64,000 bases of DNA. Origin: Silurus meridionalis. Its lineage: Eukaryota; Chordata; Actinopteri; Siluriformes; Siluridae. The position numbers and the translations under genes were made by a program. The DNA lies in the NCBI RefSeq assembly GCF_014805685.1, contig NC_060887.1:30225963-30289962 (forward strand). The letters are read 5' to 3'. Every line of letters begins with the position of its first letter. Position 1 is the first letter of the stretch. The notes under the pieces are model-generated. The model saw only the letters and a program-made list of their open reading frames with translations, searched no databases and was not told the DNA's origin. Shown here one piece after another: positions 25,578 to 38,725 of this stretch.

Positions 25578-25775
25578 GAAAGGTACTTTATATTGTCACA
25601 TGTACTTTACAGTACAGTCAATTACAGTACAATTCTTCCTTTGAATACACCGAAGCTGGGGCCAGAGCGCAGGGTGAGCCATGATACAGCACCTTTGGAG
25701 CACAGAGGCTTAAACCCCAACCTTTCAATCAGTAACCCAGAGCCTTAACCACTGAGCTACCACCTTCCCAAAGTG
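25578..25775 (-). mobile_element. dispersed SINE-like repeat
   Basis: The part around 25665-25712 matches in reverse 50470-50515 (GAGCGCAGGGT, CATGATACAGC, GGAGCACAGAGG). It crosses the left boundary of the 1.4-kb direct repeat without a break, showing that the left junction is the ancestral one. Confidence 0.55.
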
Positions 25776-27086
25776 ACCATTTTCATTAAAAGCGGGCGAA
25801 CATGAGAAACAGCAACCACGAGTGGCAACTTTGTCCAGAGATTTGACAAAGAACAGTTTAACTTTATGAAAGTATGGAGCTGCTTGGTGCACTGACTGCT
25901 AATGTATTTGTGGAAAGTGGAAGATTATGCCGCCTACTGACAAAACTTACTATGGCAACCAGTAGTACGAATGCCCACAGATGACTTCATGGTAAAGTGA
26001 CTGGAAACTTTGGTAATAAACATTACACATTTAGAAAGTAATAAATTACAAATGCATTTATCACCTCTGGTACAAGGTTTCAAGCTTATGTTGACAAAAA
26101 TGAACATACAGTGTAGGTCAGATGTGAGATGTTGGAGCATTTGTGTTGTACAGACTGAACATGTAACAAACAGGCTTCAGTACACAGCTCAAATTACCAT
26201 CCAAATGCTTCCCAGAGGCCTTTCTGCAACACTATCTGTAAATGAAAGATGGAACATTTGTGAAAGATGATATCAATATTTTTTATCATTAGGATGTCAA
26301 TGCTTAGGCTTCTCCAAAATCTTGACAAAAAAGTTTTCCATGTGATCTTGTAGATGCATTTCATACTTATTTTCCATGTGTAAATCAAAAGTCAAGACTC
26401 AATCTGGAGCCTGGTGATGTTTTAGTATCTTCAGACTGTGCCTTTAACATGATATACTACTTACTCTTTTTGGCTCTTTTTCATGGACAGAGATTAAGTG
26501 CAGTCACTAAATAAATAATACCCCAACACGGATGCTCCAATAAAAAGACTTCTGGAGTAGGGTGTGGATTCATGTCCAAAAAGCAGCAGCCCAAGGTGTC
26601 CTTGAAATCTTTAACAGCATATTACACTGACAGATCTCTTTTTCAGGAGAGCTTAGAATCAAACCTTTTTGTCCTTAAATGACCCTACTGATCTATTTTT
26701 TCCTATTATCCTCAAAGTCTTCCAGGTGCAGAAGCAATTATATCTTTGCCTTGTCATGTCCCACAGGGCATCCTGCATCCTAGTCCCACCCTGTCTGTTG
26801 CTTCTGACTCACACTCTTTCCATGTCAAATCTTTTTCTGTCTCACAAAAAAAGTTCAGCCTGCCCTGTTTTTAACACATTGTATGTTAAACATGGGAAAC
26901 TCTGTATCCACTATAAATCTATTAGCTCTAAGCAGCAGCCAGCAGATGCCATATGGTGGACATTTTTCCAAGAGTTGTGTCATTTTTCCTCTGTGTTGAT
27001 ATTGTAAAAGGTGTGTTGCCAGAATAAAGCTGATGAGCATGCTTTTTGTGCCATTTGACCACTGTACAATTGGCTATTGTCTATTT
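25686..27086. repeat. 1.4-kb direct repeat, left copy
   Basis: Matches 28727-30128 at an offset of 3041-3042. Reading by eye I find one indel and about five substitutions, all in the last ~550 bp; the first ~835 bp look identical. No recognisable gene; the small frames in it are duplicated with it. Confidence 0.97.
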
Positions 27087-28726
27087 CAAGTCAAGTCAAG
27101 TCAAGTTTATTTGTATAGCGCTTTTCACAACAGACATTGTCTCAAAGCAGCTTTACACAAATCAACAGTGATGGTGAATGGTGTGCATTTGTCCCTGATG
27201 AGCAAGCCGTGGCGACTGTGGCAAGGAAAAACTCCCTTAGATGTTATGAGGAAGAAACCTTGAGAGGAACCAGACTCAAAAGGGGAACCCATCCTCATCT
27301 GGGTGACATCAAGAGTTTGATCATAAATCTTTCAACAATACAGAACACTGGAGAGTGAGAACTAACATGATTACTGGAGTATAAGATTATAAGTAATGTT
27401 CTTTCTGCAGTCTTAAACAGTCTATATGGTTAGTAGCTCCGAGTTTTATAAGCTCAGCATTTGTGATCACCACAGATCCAGCATCAGCTTCTCCATGCCA
27501 GAGCCTTTAAACACTCCAGGAGGTCCAATGTCAAAACTCCACACATGTAGCGGGATCCAAATGGCACTGGTACGTCTCTAGATGGTTCAGGATGTTTGTG
27601 AGTTCGGCATCTACTTCTTTAAAGGTCCGTAATCATCACGAGGTGGGAGGTGACTGGAGCTGGAGCAACCTCAGGATGCCTCGGGATGGGGAGAGAAAGA
27701 GAAGCAGTGGAGAGGAATTAGCGTAGCTGCTGTTCATGATATTAACAGCACAAGTTGATAATGTGCATGTGATCAGATGTTCTGGAGCACAAGGTTATGA
27801 TGTGATGTGTGTTATGTGTAGGCTTTGCTAAAAGATACGTTTTAATCTACACTTAAATTGGGTGAGTGTGTCTGAGCCCCGAACACCGTCAGGAAGACTA
27901 TTCCAGAGTTTAGGAGCTAAATGTGAAAATGCTCTACCACCTTTAGTGGACTTTGCTATTCTAGGAACTACTAGAAGCCCAGAGTTTTGAGATCTCAGGG
28001 GCGTGGCGGATTGTAGCGTGTTAAAAGACTGGATAGATACAGGAGCCAAACCATTTAGTGCTTTATAAGTGAGAAGTAATAGTTTGTAGTCTATTCGAAA
28101 CTTAACAGGAAGCCAATGTAGGGACGATAAGATCGGGGTTATGTGATCATATTTTTTTGACCTTGTAAGAACTCTGGCTGCTGCATTCTGGACTAACTGA
28201 AGCTTGTTTATTAATGAAGCAGGACATCCACCTAGTAACGCATTACAGTAGTCTATTCTGGAGGTCATAAACGCATGGACGAGCTTCTCTGCATCGGATA
28301 TAGACAACATATTTCTTAGCTTAGAAATATTTCTAAGGTGAAAGAAGGCTGTTTTGTAACCTGATTGATGTGATTTTTGAAAGACAAGTCGCTGTCTAAA
28401 ATAACACCCAGGTCTTTTACCGTTGAACTAGTGGTTACAGAACATCCGTCTAAATGCAGGTTGAGATGCTGGAGCGCCTGTATACCAGTTTTGGGCCGAT
28501 GAGCAAAATCTCAGTCTTATCAGAATTTAAAAGTAGAAAGTTATGGGTCATCCAATCTCTTAGTTCCTTAACACACTCAGTCATCCGGGTTAATTGAGCT
28601 GTATCGCCTGGTTTAGATGAAATATATAGCTGAGTATCATCAGCATAACAATGGAAGCTAATTCCATGCCTTCTAATAATATTTCCTAACGGAAGCATGT
28701 ATATTGTGAAGAGCAGGGGTCCTAGA
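27087..28726 (-). mobile_element. L2-type LINE, 5'-truncated, exactly between the two direct repeats
   Basis: On the minus strand the element runs from a truncated 5' end at about 28726 to a (TTGAC)n tail at 27087-27104. Protein fragments: GAVLGPLLFTIYMLPLG and FHCYADDTQLY (the YADD reverse-transcriptase active site) at 28726-28470, then the C-terminal part LVHAFMTSRIDYCNALLGG to RLKRIF ending near 27828. Two frameshifts, near 28475 and near 28350, interrupt the frame, so it is dead. About 740 bp of 3' UTR follows and matches the copies at 7060-7560 and 528-778. Confidence 0.92.
27828..28726 (-). pseudogene. L2 reverse transcriptase, truncated and frameshifted
   Basis: Includes the palm region with YADD and the downstream C-terminal segment LLTYKALNGLAP, LRSQNSGLLVVPR, FSHLAPKLWNSLPDGVR typical of L2/CR1-type ORF2 proteins. 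The endonuclease domain and the front of the reverse transcriptase are missing. One frameshift interrupts the region after LLIGPK; another splits the NHINQVTK / AFFHLRNISKL region. Confidence 0.88.
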
Positions 28727-30128
28727 ACAGCACCTTTGGAGCACAGAGGCTTAAACCCCAACCTTTCAATCAGTAACCCAGAGCCTTAACCACTGAGCTA
28801 CCACCTTCCCAAAGTGACCATTTTCATTAAAAGCGGGCGAACATGAGAAACAGCAACCACGAGTGGCAACTTTGTCCAGAGATTTGACAAAGAACAGTTT
28901 AACTTTATGAAAGTATGGAGCTGCTTGGTGCACTGACTGCTAATGTATTTGTGGAAAGTGGAAGATTATGCCGCCTACTGACAAAACTTACTATGGCAAC
29001 CAGTAGTACGAATGCCCACAGATGACTTCATGGTAAAGTGACTGGAAACTTTGGTAATAAACATTACACATTTAGAAAGTAATAAATTACAAATGCATTT
29101 ATCACCTCTGGTACAAGGTTTCAAGCTTATGTTGACAAAAATGAACATACAGTGTAGGTCAGATGTGAGATGTTGGAGCATTTGTGTTGTACAGACTGAA
29201 CATGTAACAAACAGGCTTCAGTACACAGCTCAAATTACCATCCAAATGCTTCCCAGAGGCCTTTCTGCAACACTATCTGTAAATGAAAGATGGAACATTT
29301 GTGAAAGATGATATCAATATTTTTTATCATTAGGATGTCAATGCTTAGGCTTCTCCAAAATCTTGACAAAAAAGTTTTCCATGTGATCTTGTAGATGCAT
29401 TTCATACTTATTTTCCATGTGTAAATCAAAAGTCAAGACTCAATCTGGAGCCTGGTGATGTTTTAGTATCTTCAGACTGTGCCTTTAACATGATATACTA
29501 CTTACTCTTTTTGGCTCTTTTTCATGGACAGAGATTAAGTGCAGTCACTAAATAAATAATACCCCCAACACGGATGCTCCAATAAAAAGTCTTCTGGAGT
29601 AGGGTGTGGATTCATGTCCAAAAAGCAGCAGCCCAAGGTGTCCTTGAAATCTTTAACAGCATATTACACTGACAGATCTCTTTTTCAGGAGAGCTTAGAA
29701 TCAAACCTTTTTGTCCTTAAATGACCCTACTGATCTATTTTTTCCTATTATCCTCAAAGTCTTCCAGGTGCAGAAGCAATTATATCTTTGCCTTGTCATG
29801 TCCCACAGGGCATCCTGCATCCTAGTCCCACCCTGTCTGTTGCTTCTGACTCACACTCTTTCCATGTCAAATCTTTTTCTGTCTCACAAAAAAAGTTCAG
29901 CCTGCCCTGTTTTTAACACATTGTATGTTAAACATGGGAAACTGTGTATCCGCTATAAATCTATTAGCTCTAAGCAGCAGCCAGCAGATGCCATATGGTG
30001 GACATTTTTCCAAGAGTTGTCTCATTTTTCCTCTGTGTTGATATTGTAAAAAGTGTGTTGCCAGAATAAAGCTGATGAGCATGCTTTTTGTGCCATTTGA
30101 CCACTGTACAATTGGCTATTGTCTATTT
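28727..30128. repeat. 1.4-kb direct repeat, right copy
   Basis: Second copy of 25686-27086. It begins in the middle of the SINE-like repeat (ACAGCACCTTTGGAGCAC) immediately next to the L2 5' end and runs on into unique DNA after GTCTATTT at 30121-30128. Confidence 0.97.
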
Positions 30129-33100
30129 GTGTGTGCTAATTCTGTGGTTAAGAAATTGCAAGAGGAAGAAATTGTGTATGCATGACAAATTAGGCTTCCA
30201 AAACTATGTAGAGTAACCAAAGCATGTATTTTTCATTTATTCATTCATCTTTAATAACTACTTTGTCATGGTCAATGGCTAGGTTTCATAGAAACAGTAG
30301 AAGAACACTAGAAAAAAAAGCATGAAACCAACTTTTTCATGCCATTTCTTTTCTGTGTAGTGTGATCATAAAAATGTATTCCTATTACTTTTCCAAAATG
30401 TCCTCAACAACTGCTCTCTACACTACTATCTGTCTGGTTCATAGCAAATTCAGGGTCAAATTGGAGGATCAAAACACCTCTACTTATAGCTGAAAAACCT
30501 ATACGTGCTCAAGCACAGGACGTGTATTAACCTACATACATGCAGTTCACATTCCATCTCTATATCCACTGGTACACCCAAACCTTATCCACAGTTTTAA
30601 CTGATCATTTATGGTTTCCAAATATATTTCAATTCTAGAGACATGCAGTCACAAGAGCAGCAGAAATGCACAATACAGAGGCGTTTCATAATATATCTCC
30701 TTCCCTACGTCGAGTAAGGAATCGAACACGCTGGTGTGTGAAAGGGTGGTGTGACGTGACCTGAGCCAAAGCAATTACTGTTCCCACCCTGTAGATGATT
30801 ATTTTCCAAATACCTGGATGGCTTTATTCCTCAGATTATACCACTGCAGTTTGTTGATGCTGTTCTCTTATTAATGACACTGGAGACTCATTCTCAACAT
30901 CCCTACAAAAATTACAGTATTATCAATTTTTACAGCACTTAGTTAAGTAAAAATTTATTTTATGGTTTTTAGCCTGCACTTCTGCGAGTGCTGCTGGTAT
31001 AGAAATTCAGCTGTATTCCAAATGCTCCTATCTGCCTCACAGGCTTTGACTCTCTGTCTGTATCTCCAAATGTTCTCCCATGAATTTAAAAAGCAAACAA
31101 ATTAAATTTCGCTGCATGCTGATTCAGGACATTCTTGGCGTGTCACTGCACTCAATTACTTTTATTGTGTTCTTAGCTTAATGTTTTAAAAGGCAGCTTC
31201 AAAGACACTTTATTGCACACTTATAGGGATTAGTGTAAACCAGTTTTGAAGACTGATGAATTGCTAAATAGTGATAAAATCAGAGAAAAAACAAATGTTA
31301 GACTCAGGAGATGTTTAGCAAAGCTACTGATGTTTGTTGTCTGTTTATTCGTCTTTCCTCGAGTCAGCATGATGTTTGAGTTCACAGATTTCTGCTGTCC
31401 TGTTGACGTTCTTCCATGTCGCTTTCACATGACTTCTCAACCCCTGCACTTTGTTCTGCAAATCTTTGTCTCTTTGAACGGATGAGTGCATGTTTGAAGT
31501 ATTATTTCCACTAAGTAAGAGGTAAATAAATAGGAGAAATGTTGAGCATGAACTCTGGTGACTTTTATGTTCTTGTTGAGTTTAACCATAAGGTGTAGGA
31601 GTGGTGCAATTTTGGTAACAAGGGAAAATCTAATGCACTCTGGTTGGGAAAATTCCTGGTGGTACAGACAGACACAAAAGCAATTAACCCATTCCAGTTG
31701 TGTTTAGTCAACCTTGCCCTGGTTCATCTGGAATAAATAGGGGGATTTTTGCCCGCCCAAGGGGCATGACATGGGCCAGTGATCTCACTTTAATGCATGA
31801 CTCATCACATTAGCAAAACATTTAACTTTGGTTTTTGTTTTCCACTCACTGGCAACTTGCTCCCATGTCTGTGGATAGATAAGCTGATGCAAGTAAGGTA
31901 TAAAACACAATGTGTGTTTTGTTATAGGGAAATAATCAGTGGCATGGGGATGTCATGCAACCCGATGTAAAGTCACTGATATGACTCCAAAGTTAATTAT
32001 TTCTCAATAAAATTACATCTCAAAGTGCTCTTCCCTCCTTTTTTAACAATGAAATCGTCCAACGTTAACCATTTAATTAATGGAAAAAATGGCCTACTGA
32101 TTATCCTTTTATACAGTAGTTACATTTAACATTGCTAAATGTTTGAGAAACAAGTTCTCTTACATATTTTTTAAACAATAGCAGCCCAAAAAAAAGTAAA
32201 AAAAAAAAAAAAAAGAGGCAGAAACCAAGTACTGACACTTGAGTGTGCTTCCTTCCTGCAGTCTAGACCTTTCACCATTTAAAAAATTTGATTCATCATG
32301 AAATGAAAAATACAACAAAAGACACCCAGAATCCAATACATATGGGACAACATTCATCTCCCGGTATGTTTTTTGTTTTGTTGTGAATAGAATATGGATT
32401 TATGACATGAAAATCATTGCATTCTGTTTTTTACAATTACAGTCCCCAGTTCTTTTGGAATTGTGGTTGTAAATCTGTTTATGTGGACAATCTGCCCTAC
32501 AACAAGCACATGAGTATAAAACCTCTGATTTGCCTTATACCCAACACTTTTCACACTTGATTAACACATACTGACCAAACAGAATCGAGCGTTAAAGAGC
32601 GCTGGGGTCCAATGCTGAATAGGGCACAAAGGTATTACAATGATATACCTTTAAGTTTAAACTCACTGTTGATGCATTTATGTCGGCTGTGGAAGAAAAT
32701 CAGCATTCCCTTTCTGCCTGCTCATTTTTTCATTTCTCTCCCTCCTGTCTGTCTTTCGTTCCCTTTCAGAACCCCTAACCTCCCACTTAACTTTCAGAAT
32801 CACTAATGCATCTTGGGCTTGGGATCCTTTTGCTCTGAGATCCTTTTCTTTCCATGGGCTGATAACTCTGCTAAGCAAAAAGGGGAGTAGAGGGAGAATG
32901 AGGTGTCCCCTACATTACCCCTGCATTTTCTGGCTCATTGAATGCCTTTCATGGCAGTTTGTTTTCCCTATCTTCTTTCCCTTACACTGATCTGGAACTA
33001 TGAAACACTTAAAGAATGATGTAGAGGTTGTTACTTATATACAACATTTGTCCACTGTATATGGTACACTGTATTTAGTTTACAAATGGAAAAAATTTGC

Positions 33101-33800
33101 CAGAAAAAAAAGAATCTTAGAAGTTTCTGTGCTACACTTTGTTGCTTTACGTCCCATCTGAAATGATTCTGTTTCTAAAGAAGAGTGTGTATCATCTGGC
33201 TGCAGCACTAATAGTTTTAAATTGCAATTTCTTTTGGCTAGATCACTCATCGTTGTTCCTGCATCTTTTCCAGCTTTCCCCTCTGAATTATTACCTGGAA
33301 AATGTTCTACTGAACAGTGATGCACATTTATTCTTTTGCAGTGATCACACTAAACCAGACTCTGAACTCCATTTGCTCAATAAATATACATAAAGGTAGG
33401 CCAGGAAACTTTTTTTCTTGGCTGCACATTATTACATGATTTTATTTTTTAAATCCAGGCTGTAACTCAGTGATTGCCAATGCCATTCAGTGGCATTGGA
33501 TTGAAAAGCCTTCAATGGAACGTTCATATTTCATGGAGCCTTTAATTGTCTGGGGCTGTTAGCCAGTTATTTGAATTATATCAAGGCTGGAATTTGTGCT
33601 GTGTGCATTCACAGATCAGGCTTCCTGCATCAGCATATCAACACAACACATCACAATTTATTGGTGATATAAAATATACTGAATGGCTATGTCTTTTCAA
33701 AGCCACACCACTGAAAACACATGTAATATGTAGCTGCCAGTGCTTATTTGCAACGTGACTGCTTGAGTGGTGTGATTGGTTGGATGTTGGTGGTCTGTAT
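30129..33800. other. intergenic, nothing recognised except a MITE end
   Basis: AT-rich, no exon. Poly(A) at about 32198-32214. A transposon end near 32440 is listed separately. Confidence 0.55.
32320..32473. mobile_element. DNA transposon / MITE end (fragment)
   Basis: AATAGAATATGGATTTATGA, AATCATTGCATTCTGTTTTT and the end CTTTTGGAATTGTGGTTGTA match the right end of a very common teleost element whose terminus reads ACAACCCCAATTCC. Confidence 0.5.
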
Positions 33801-33805
33801 CATTT

Positions 33806-34386
33806 GTTCCCTTTCAGGAGCTCGAGCTGCGTCGAAATGCATTAGGAATGCGCACGAGTGTTCACGCTCTGAAATAATGTGTGTAATCAGTCAGAAATTG
33901 GATGCTGGTCGTCACTGTCTGAGCCCCCCTTCGAGCCTCCAGCCGAGGCACCTTTCCATCAAGACCGCTTTCTTGTTGGCCATCTGCTCTATCAAGAGAG
34001 TAGGGGACTTGCAGGCCCTTTCTGTGGCCCCCTCCTTCATGGAGTTTACCCCAGGTATGGCTAGTGCCTTCCTGTACCCCCGTACAGGTTACAGCCCCAA
34101 GGTGCCCTCGGTTGTCCCACGACCCGTAATATTACAGGCATTCTAACCTCCTCCGTTCCGGGCCCCAGACCAGGAAAAAATGAACTGTGAATGCACGCAC
34201 CGGACATCTACGTCCATGTTTTATACTTCCTGGTCGTGACGTCACCCTGCCAGTGACGGCCAGCATCCAATTTTTGACTGATTACACACATTATTTCAGA
34301 GTGTGAACAATCCGGGACGTTCCCAAAGTGTGTCGACTCAGCATCTCGTTCCCTCAGGGAACTAGGGTTACATACGTAACCTAGAG
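33806..34386 (+). mobile_element. DIRS-like element, internally deleted
   Basis: Left (33806-33918) and right (34249-34362, extending to 34386) ends are inverted repeats of about 110 bp, strongest over CTCTGAAATAATGTGTGTAA and the adjoining bases. Between them a + strand frame at about 33940-34146 reads KTAFLLAICSIKRVGDLQAL and on to TGYSPKVPSVVPRPVILQAF, resembling the tyrosine-recombinase region of DIRS1-type retrotransposons. The outer right end carries the GTTCCCTCAGGGAAC motif. Reverse transcriptase is absent. Confidence 0.65.
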
Positions 34387-34403
34387 ACGTTTTTTTACAC
34401 ACA

Positions 34404-34520
34404 CATTTTCATCCTCATCTATTCATCTTTCCACCTTGTCCTTGTCAGGGCCATGATGGTTTGTGTATGATGAGTAAAAACACCCTAGTTAGGGTGCCAG
34501 TGCACACAGTCAACAAATAC
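34404..34520. mobile_element. degenerate dispersed repeat fragment
   Basis: TTGTCAGGGCCATGATGG and GGGTGCCAGTGCACACA resemble a common teleost repeat also seen, decayed, at 43372-43600. Confidence 0.3.
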
Positions 34521-35071
34521 ATATTTAATTGAAAGCTACAACATATTAAAATGTTTTATGGCTTTTTTGGAGGCCAAACCAAAATATAGACAGTTTTATT
34601 AGAGATGATATTGAAATAGTTTGTAGTGCCTATGATTCGACATTTTCAAATTAGACGATTAATCTCTAGATTTGAATTAAAACCAGACACTGCAATTCTT
34701 AATTATTATTGTTAATCAAAATGACAGATGATAATGTTAAAAAAAAAAATTCCCTTACAAGCGCTCAGGAAAATGCTGATGCATGCATGAATTTGACACT
34801 TTTGTTTAAAACATTTCACAAGACAATGACGAATTACTGTCCTTTTCATGTGCTCCTGCCATGTACAAATGTATTATGTTTCTATGTTTCTGATCTAATC
34901 TAATATCGGAGGTCAACCCTGATTAATGTTAAATCTCTTTGCTGATCAATCATTTAATTGAAGGCTAAATCAACTAAACAGATGACTTTCAAATGCTTTT
35001 TAGACAAACAATTGACAAATTAAAATAAGGATAAAGTCTGAAAAAAATCTCTGGACAATGTGTGATGAAAG

Positions 35072-35764
35072 CAGAGGTGGCAAAAGTACACACATCCTTC
35101 GCTCAAACAGAAGAAAATTAACTGTTTTAAAAGACCCCCTTTAAAAGTACTGACTACACTTTTTCACTCAAGTTAAAGTAAAGTAAAGTAAAGTTTGGGC
35201 TCTGACATGTACAAAATGTAAATGTAATGTAAAAAAAAGTAAAAAGTAGCCATAACTATTAACTGTTTTAGTGTCACACTGGTAGCTGGATCTCAAAAAA
35301 AAAAATGTTTAATTGTGTTTTCTAATAAATGCATCCAGGCTGAGCATCCACCATATAGAACACAAGCAGAGAAAAGATGATGGTGATCAGGAATGTCTCT
35401 GTTCTCAGTCACGTTTACATCATTGACTCCCTCTGTCTCATCCACGTTAACCCCATACTTTTGTTGCCTTCTGCCCTGCTTGTTGTTAGCTTAATAGGTT
35501 AACCTACACCTATGGTGCATACAATGACAATGCAATGAGAAGAAAAATATTGATCATGTCACGAAATAAAACAAAACTAAAGTAACATGCCTGGTTTGAA
35601 AATGCAAGAAGTAGAAGGTACAGATATTTAAAAATATATACATATTTAATGAGTAAAAGTTAAAAGTTGTCCAAAAAATAAACAGTAATGTAAATTACTG
35701 ATACCAGAAAAATCTACTTAAGTACAGTAATGGAGTATTTGTACTTTGTTACTTCCCATCTCTG
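35072..35764. mobile_element. hAT-like MITE
   Basis: Left end CAGAGGTGGCAAAAGTAC and right end GTACTTTGTTACTTCCCATC-TCTG are imperfect terminal inverted repeats, 693 bp apart. The interior lacks a transposase. Part of the same element occurs reversed at 43180-43370. No exact 8-bp target duplication is visible. Confidence 0.65.
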
Positions 35765-36752
35765 GGTGAGAATGGAATTAGATGTCAAAAGGTTAAAGAG
35801 TTGGCATGTAAGGTCAGGGGGGTGCGATGCTATTCCTGTAAGTCACAAAATAGGAAACTACTCTCTGTGGAAAGTGTGCATAAATGGGGATTTTGTGCTC
35901 ATGACCTCCTTGCCTCAGGAAAGAAGGCATTGGCAGAATGAAATTTACACAAAACTCTACAAACCATACAAATATATATTTCATAAATATATATTTCATA
36001 ACTTCTGCCATCAAACAACACTGACATTATTTTAACTTGCAGATTATATAGAGGCACATTTTTATAAAGGTGTTTGTGTAGCCCTCAAATGTTATCTTCT
36101 CTTATCCAACACCTTTACATCAATTATTTGAATGTTTCCATGTTTCATGTCTTTCTGTTTGTCACACAAATCCCCAATAGGATAATACCCTTAATCTTAA
36201 ATAGAGGATTCCACATGGTTTGTTCAGTATGACAGCTTAGGTTTTGACCAAAACTTGGTTTTGACATCCACATGCACACAGGCTCCTGTTTCTCTCAGTG
36301 ACAATGACTGCTTTTCAGAAGGACTTCACCATGGCTAGTGGTATTGCACTTTTTATGTCCAACAAACAACGACAAGCCATTAAGATGTGAAGCAGTGCAT
36401 GTGGGTAGCACTGATTTTTACTGAATTTGTTCTTTATATGCTTGCTGCTGTGTCTTCTAGCTTCTGGTATGCACTCCTATTCCACTTTTTAAGGAAAATC
36501 CTGTGTGTGGGACTATTATGTGTACCCTGATAACTACTAGTTCCTGTGTTGTTTTCCTTTTAATAGGCTTAATCTTGTGAAATAACAATGTAAGTATGCA
36601 ACAGGAAACAAACAACCTGCTTTGAATGCCCCTCCTTTTTAAAATATACAATAATGTATTACTTATTATGGTTCAAATGCTAATTAATATTATTATTTAT
36701 ATAATTAATTTAAATAGCGAAATATTGATTAAGCAAAGTGTTTTTTGCTTTC

Positions 36753-36753
<1 letters not shown>

Positions 36754-36790
<37 letters not shown>
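36754..36790. repeat. (TG)n microsatellite
   Basis: Uninterrupted TG run. Confidence 0.95.
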
Positions 36791-36795
<5 letters not shown>

Positions 36796-38678
36796 TTTTC
36801 TTGTTCTTTTTTAGTGCATGTGCTCCATTTCTCAGAGGAAGAAGGAGAAATCACACAAGCCTTTCATCTCTTTCTGGCTTTTTAGAGAAGGAAGGGGGGA
36901 AAGTGAGGTTTGGAATCTGCTAAATTGCTCTACATTAACTGTATGAGATGTTTATCAGATTTTGTGGGCATCCATGGGCATTAATGCACTGCTGTTTCAA
37001 CTTTAGACATTTTTTTTCAGCTTCTGTTCCCGTGTAAAACACAACTACTGCTTTGCATGAAGTGAACAGGCGGACACAAATGCAGGTTTTGTGTTTTTTT
37101 TTTTTTTACTAATTGGCAAGCAGTAGATGGGAATGTAGCCCAAGCCAATCAGCAACCAGACATAAACTGAGCAAGACAAATGCTGGTGGGTTTTGCTAAA
37201 ACTTGACTAGAAAGTGGAAATTTCCAACTTTTGAAAATGGAAAAACAACGAAAGGGTGGAAGGTATTTTTACAGTTCAGGATGCTCACAACATCAGCAGT
37301 AAACAAAGCAGTACTTCTGTATTTTAAGGTGCATTATACTGTATATGTATATGACTGTATATGACAAATATAAAATATTTGTCATTAGACTAATCAACAG
37401 ATATTTTAGTTTTTAAAATCTCAATAACTGACTGTACAGTTAATTGTGTAAAGGGTATAAATTGATATTACTCATGAGGCCTAGTTTACTAGATTGTTGC
37501 TAACAAAAGATTTATTCTCCCCCTATTTTGTAGAACACAGAGGGGTTGAGATTTTTTGCAATTACAAGTTCCAACATCTTTTGGAAGGTTTGGAATTAAT
37601 GCACAACAAAGTACACAGTATCTGTCATTTATTCTGAGTATTCAAGACTCTTTAGTGTAACAAATTGATCTCTAGCAGTTTTGACACAACAATTTGTAGG
37701 TGCTTCACTGATACAGTTAAGCATAAAAAATAAATGTTTTACTTTAAAATATTTTAAGGCAACAAACATGATTCTTAAAATCATCTAATAATAAACTGTA
37801 CAAATTTGTCTTAAACTTTGTTATTTTACATCCAAATTGACTGATTTTTGGTACTGAATCCATTAATGAGAGTCCTCAGTAAAAAACGAATGTATAATAT
37901 AGAATTATATAATTTCCTAGCAAAGACAAAATCCAGCAAAGGCTACAAAATTGAACTCTGGCTTTTAGACAATACAGCTGAAGACATACAGTAGTGATCA
38001 AGGCACAAGTATTAAAATGCAGCAGTTGTAACATTTTACTGTAAATACAGCATAGATAGAATTTTTTTTTACATAACATTTATTCCATGAACCCGAAGTT
38101 AAATTTAATATAATGGAATTCATTTATTTATTTAATAATTCATTCATTCATTCATTAATAAATAAATAAAGACAAACATTTTGTCAAATACACTATACTG
38201 AAGTCCAAAGCAGGGGTTTTAATACTTTTTGCAGCCATAAAATCCTTTAACTGTGAAATCAATTTTACTGCCCCCTCTGAGCATAATTCAAACAATCCAT
38301 GCAGTGTCATTCTGCCTATTTATTTAAGCAATGGAGCTTTTTATTTATTGACCTTTTAACAGAAAGAACATTGGGTCCAAGATGGCAAAGGTATTTAGAA
38401 ATATTTTCCATACAACTGACTAATCAAAATGGTAATAATAATAATTAAAAAAATACAATAAAATTCATAATGATGTAATTTCCACTTTAACTACAAGTAA
38501 TCTAAAAAATCATGCACCCTCTGACCTTGCTTTACTGCCTAGGGGTCTCTGGACTCTGGAATATCTGAATTGAACAGTGCATCCATTGTTTCCAAGAAAA
38601 CAACCTCCCACAAAACAGTGATCAGTTTTGATTCTTATTCAAATACTGACTTGGAATACACTGGAATATCAGAGAGCA

Positions 38679-38682
<4 letters not shown>

Positions 38683-38724
<42 letters not shown>
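38683..38724. repeat. (CA)n microsatellite
   Basis: Uninterrupted CA run. Confidence 0.95.

Positions 38725-38725
<1 letters not shown>

Noticed and set aside
26010..30049. Pairs of identical small ORFs (86, 64, 112 codons) repeated 3 kb apart
   Set aside because: They are identical only because the 1.4-kb DNA segment is duplicated; no domain, no coding bias visible.
25686..30128. LTR retrotransposon reading of the 1.4-kb direct repeats
   Set aside because: The interior is a reversed L2 LINE. The repeats lack TG...CA ends, primer-binding site and polypurine tract, and the left copy is continuous with an older SINE-like repeat.
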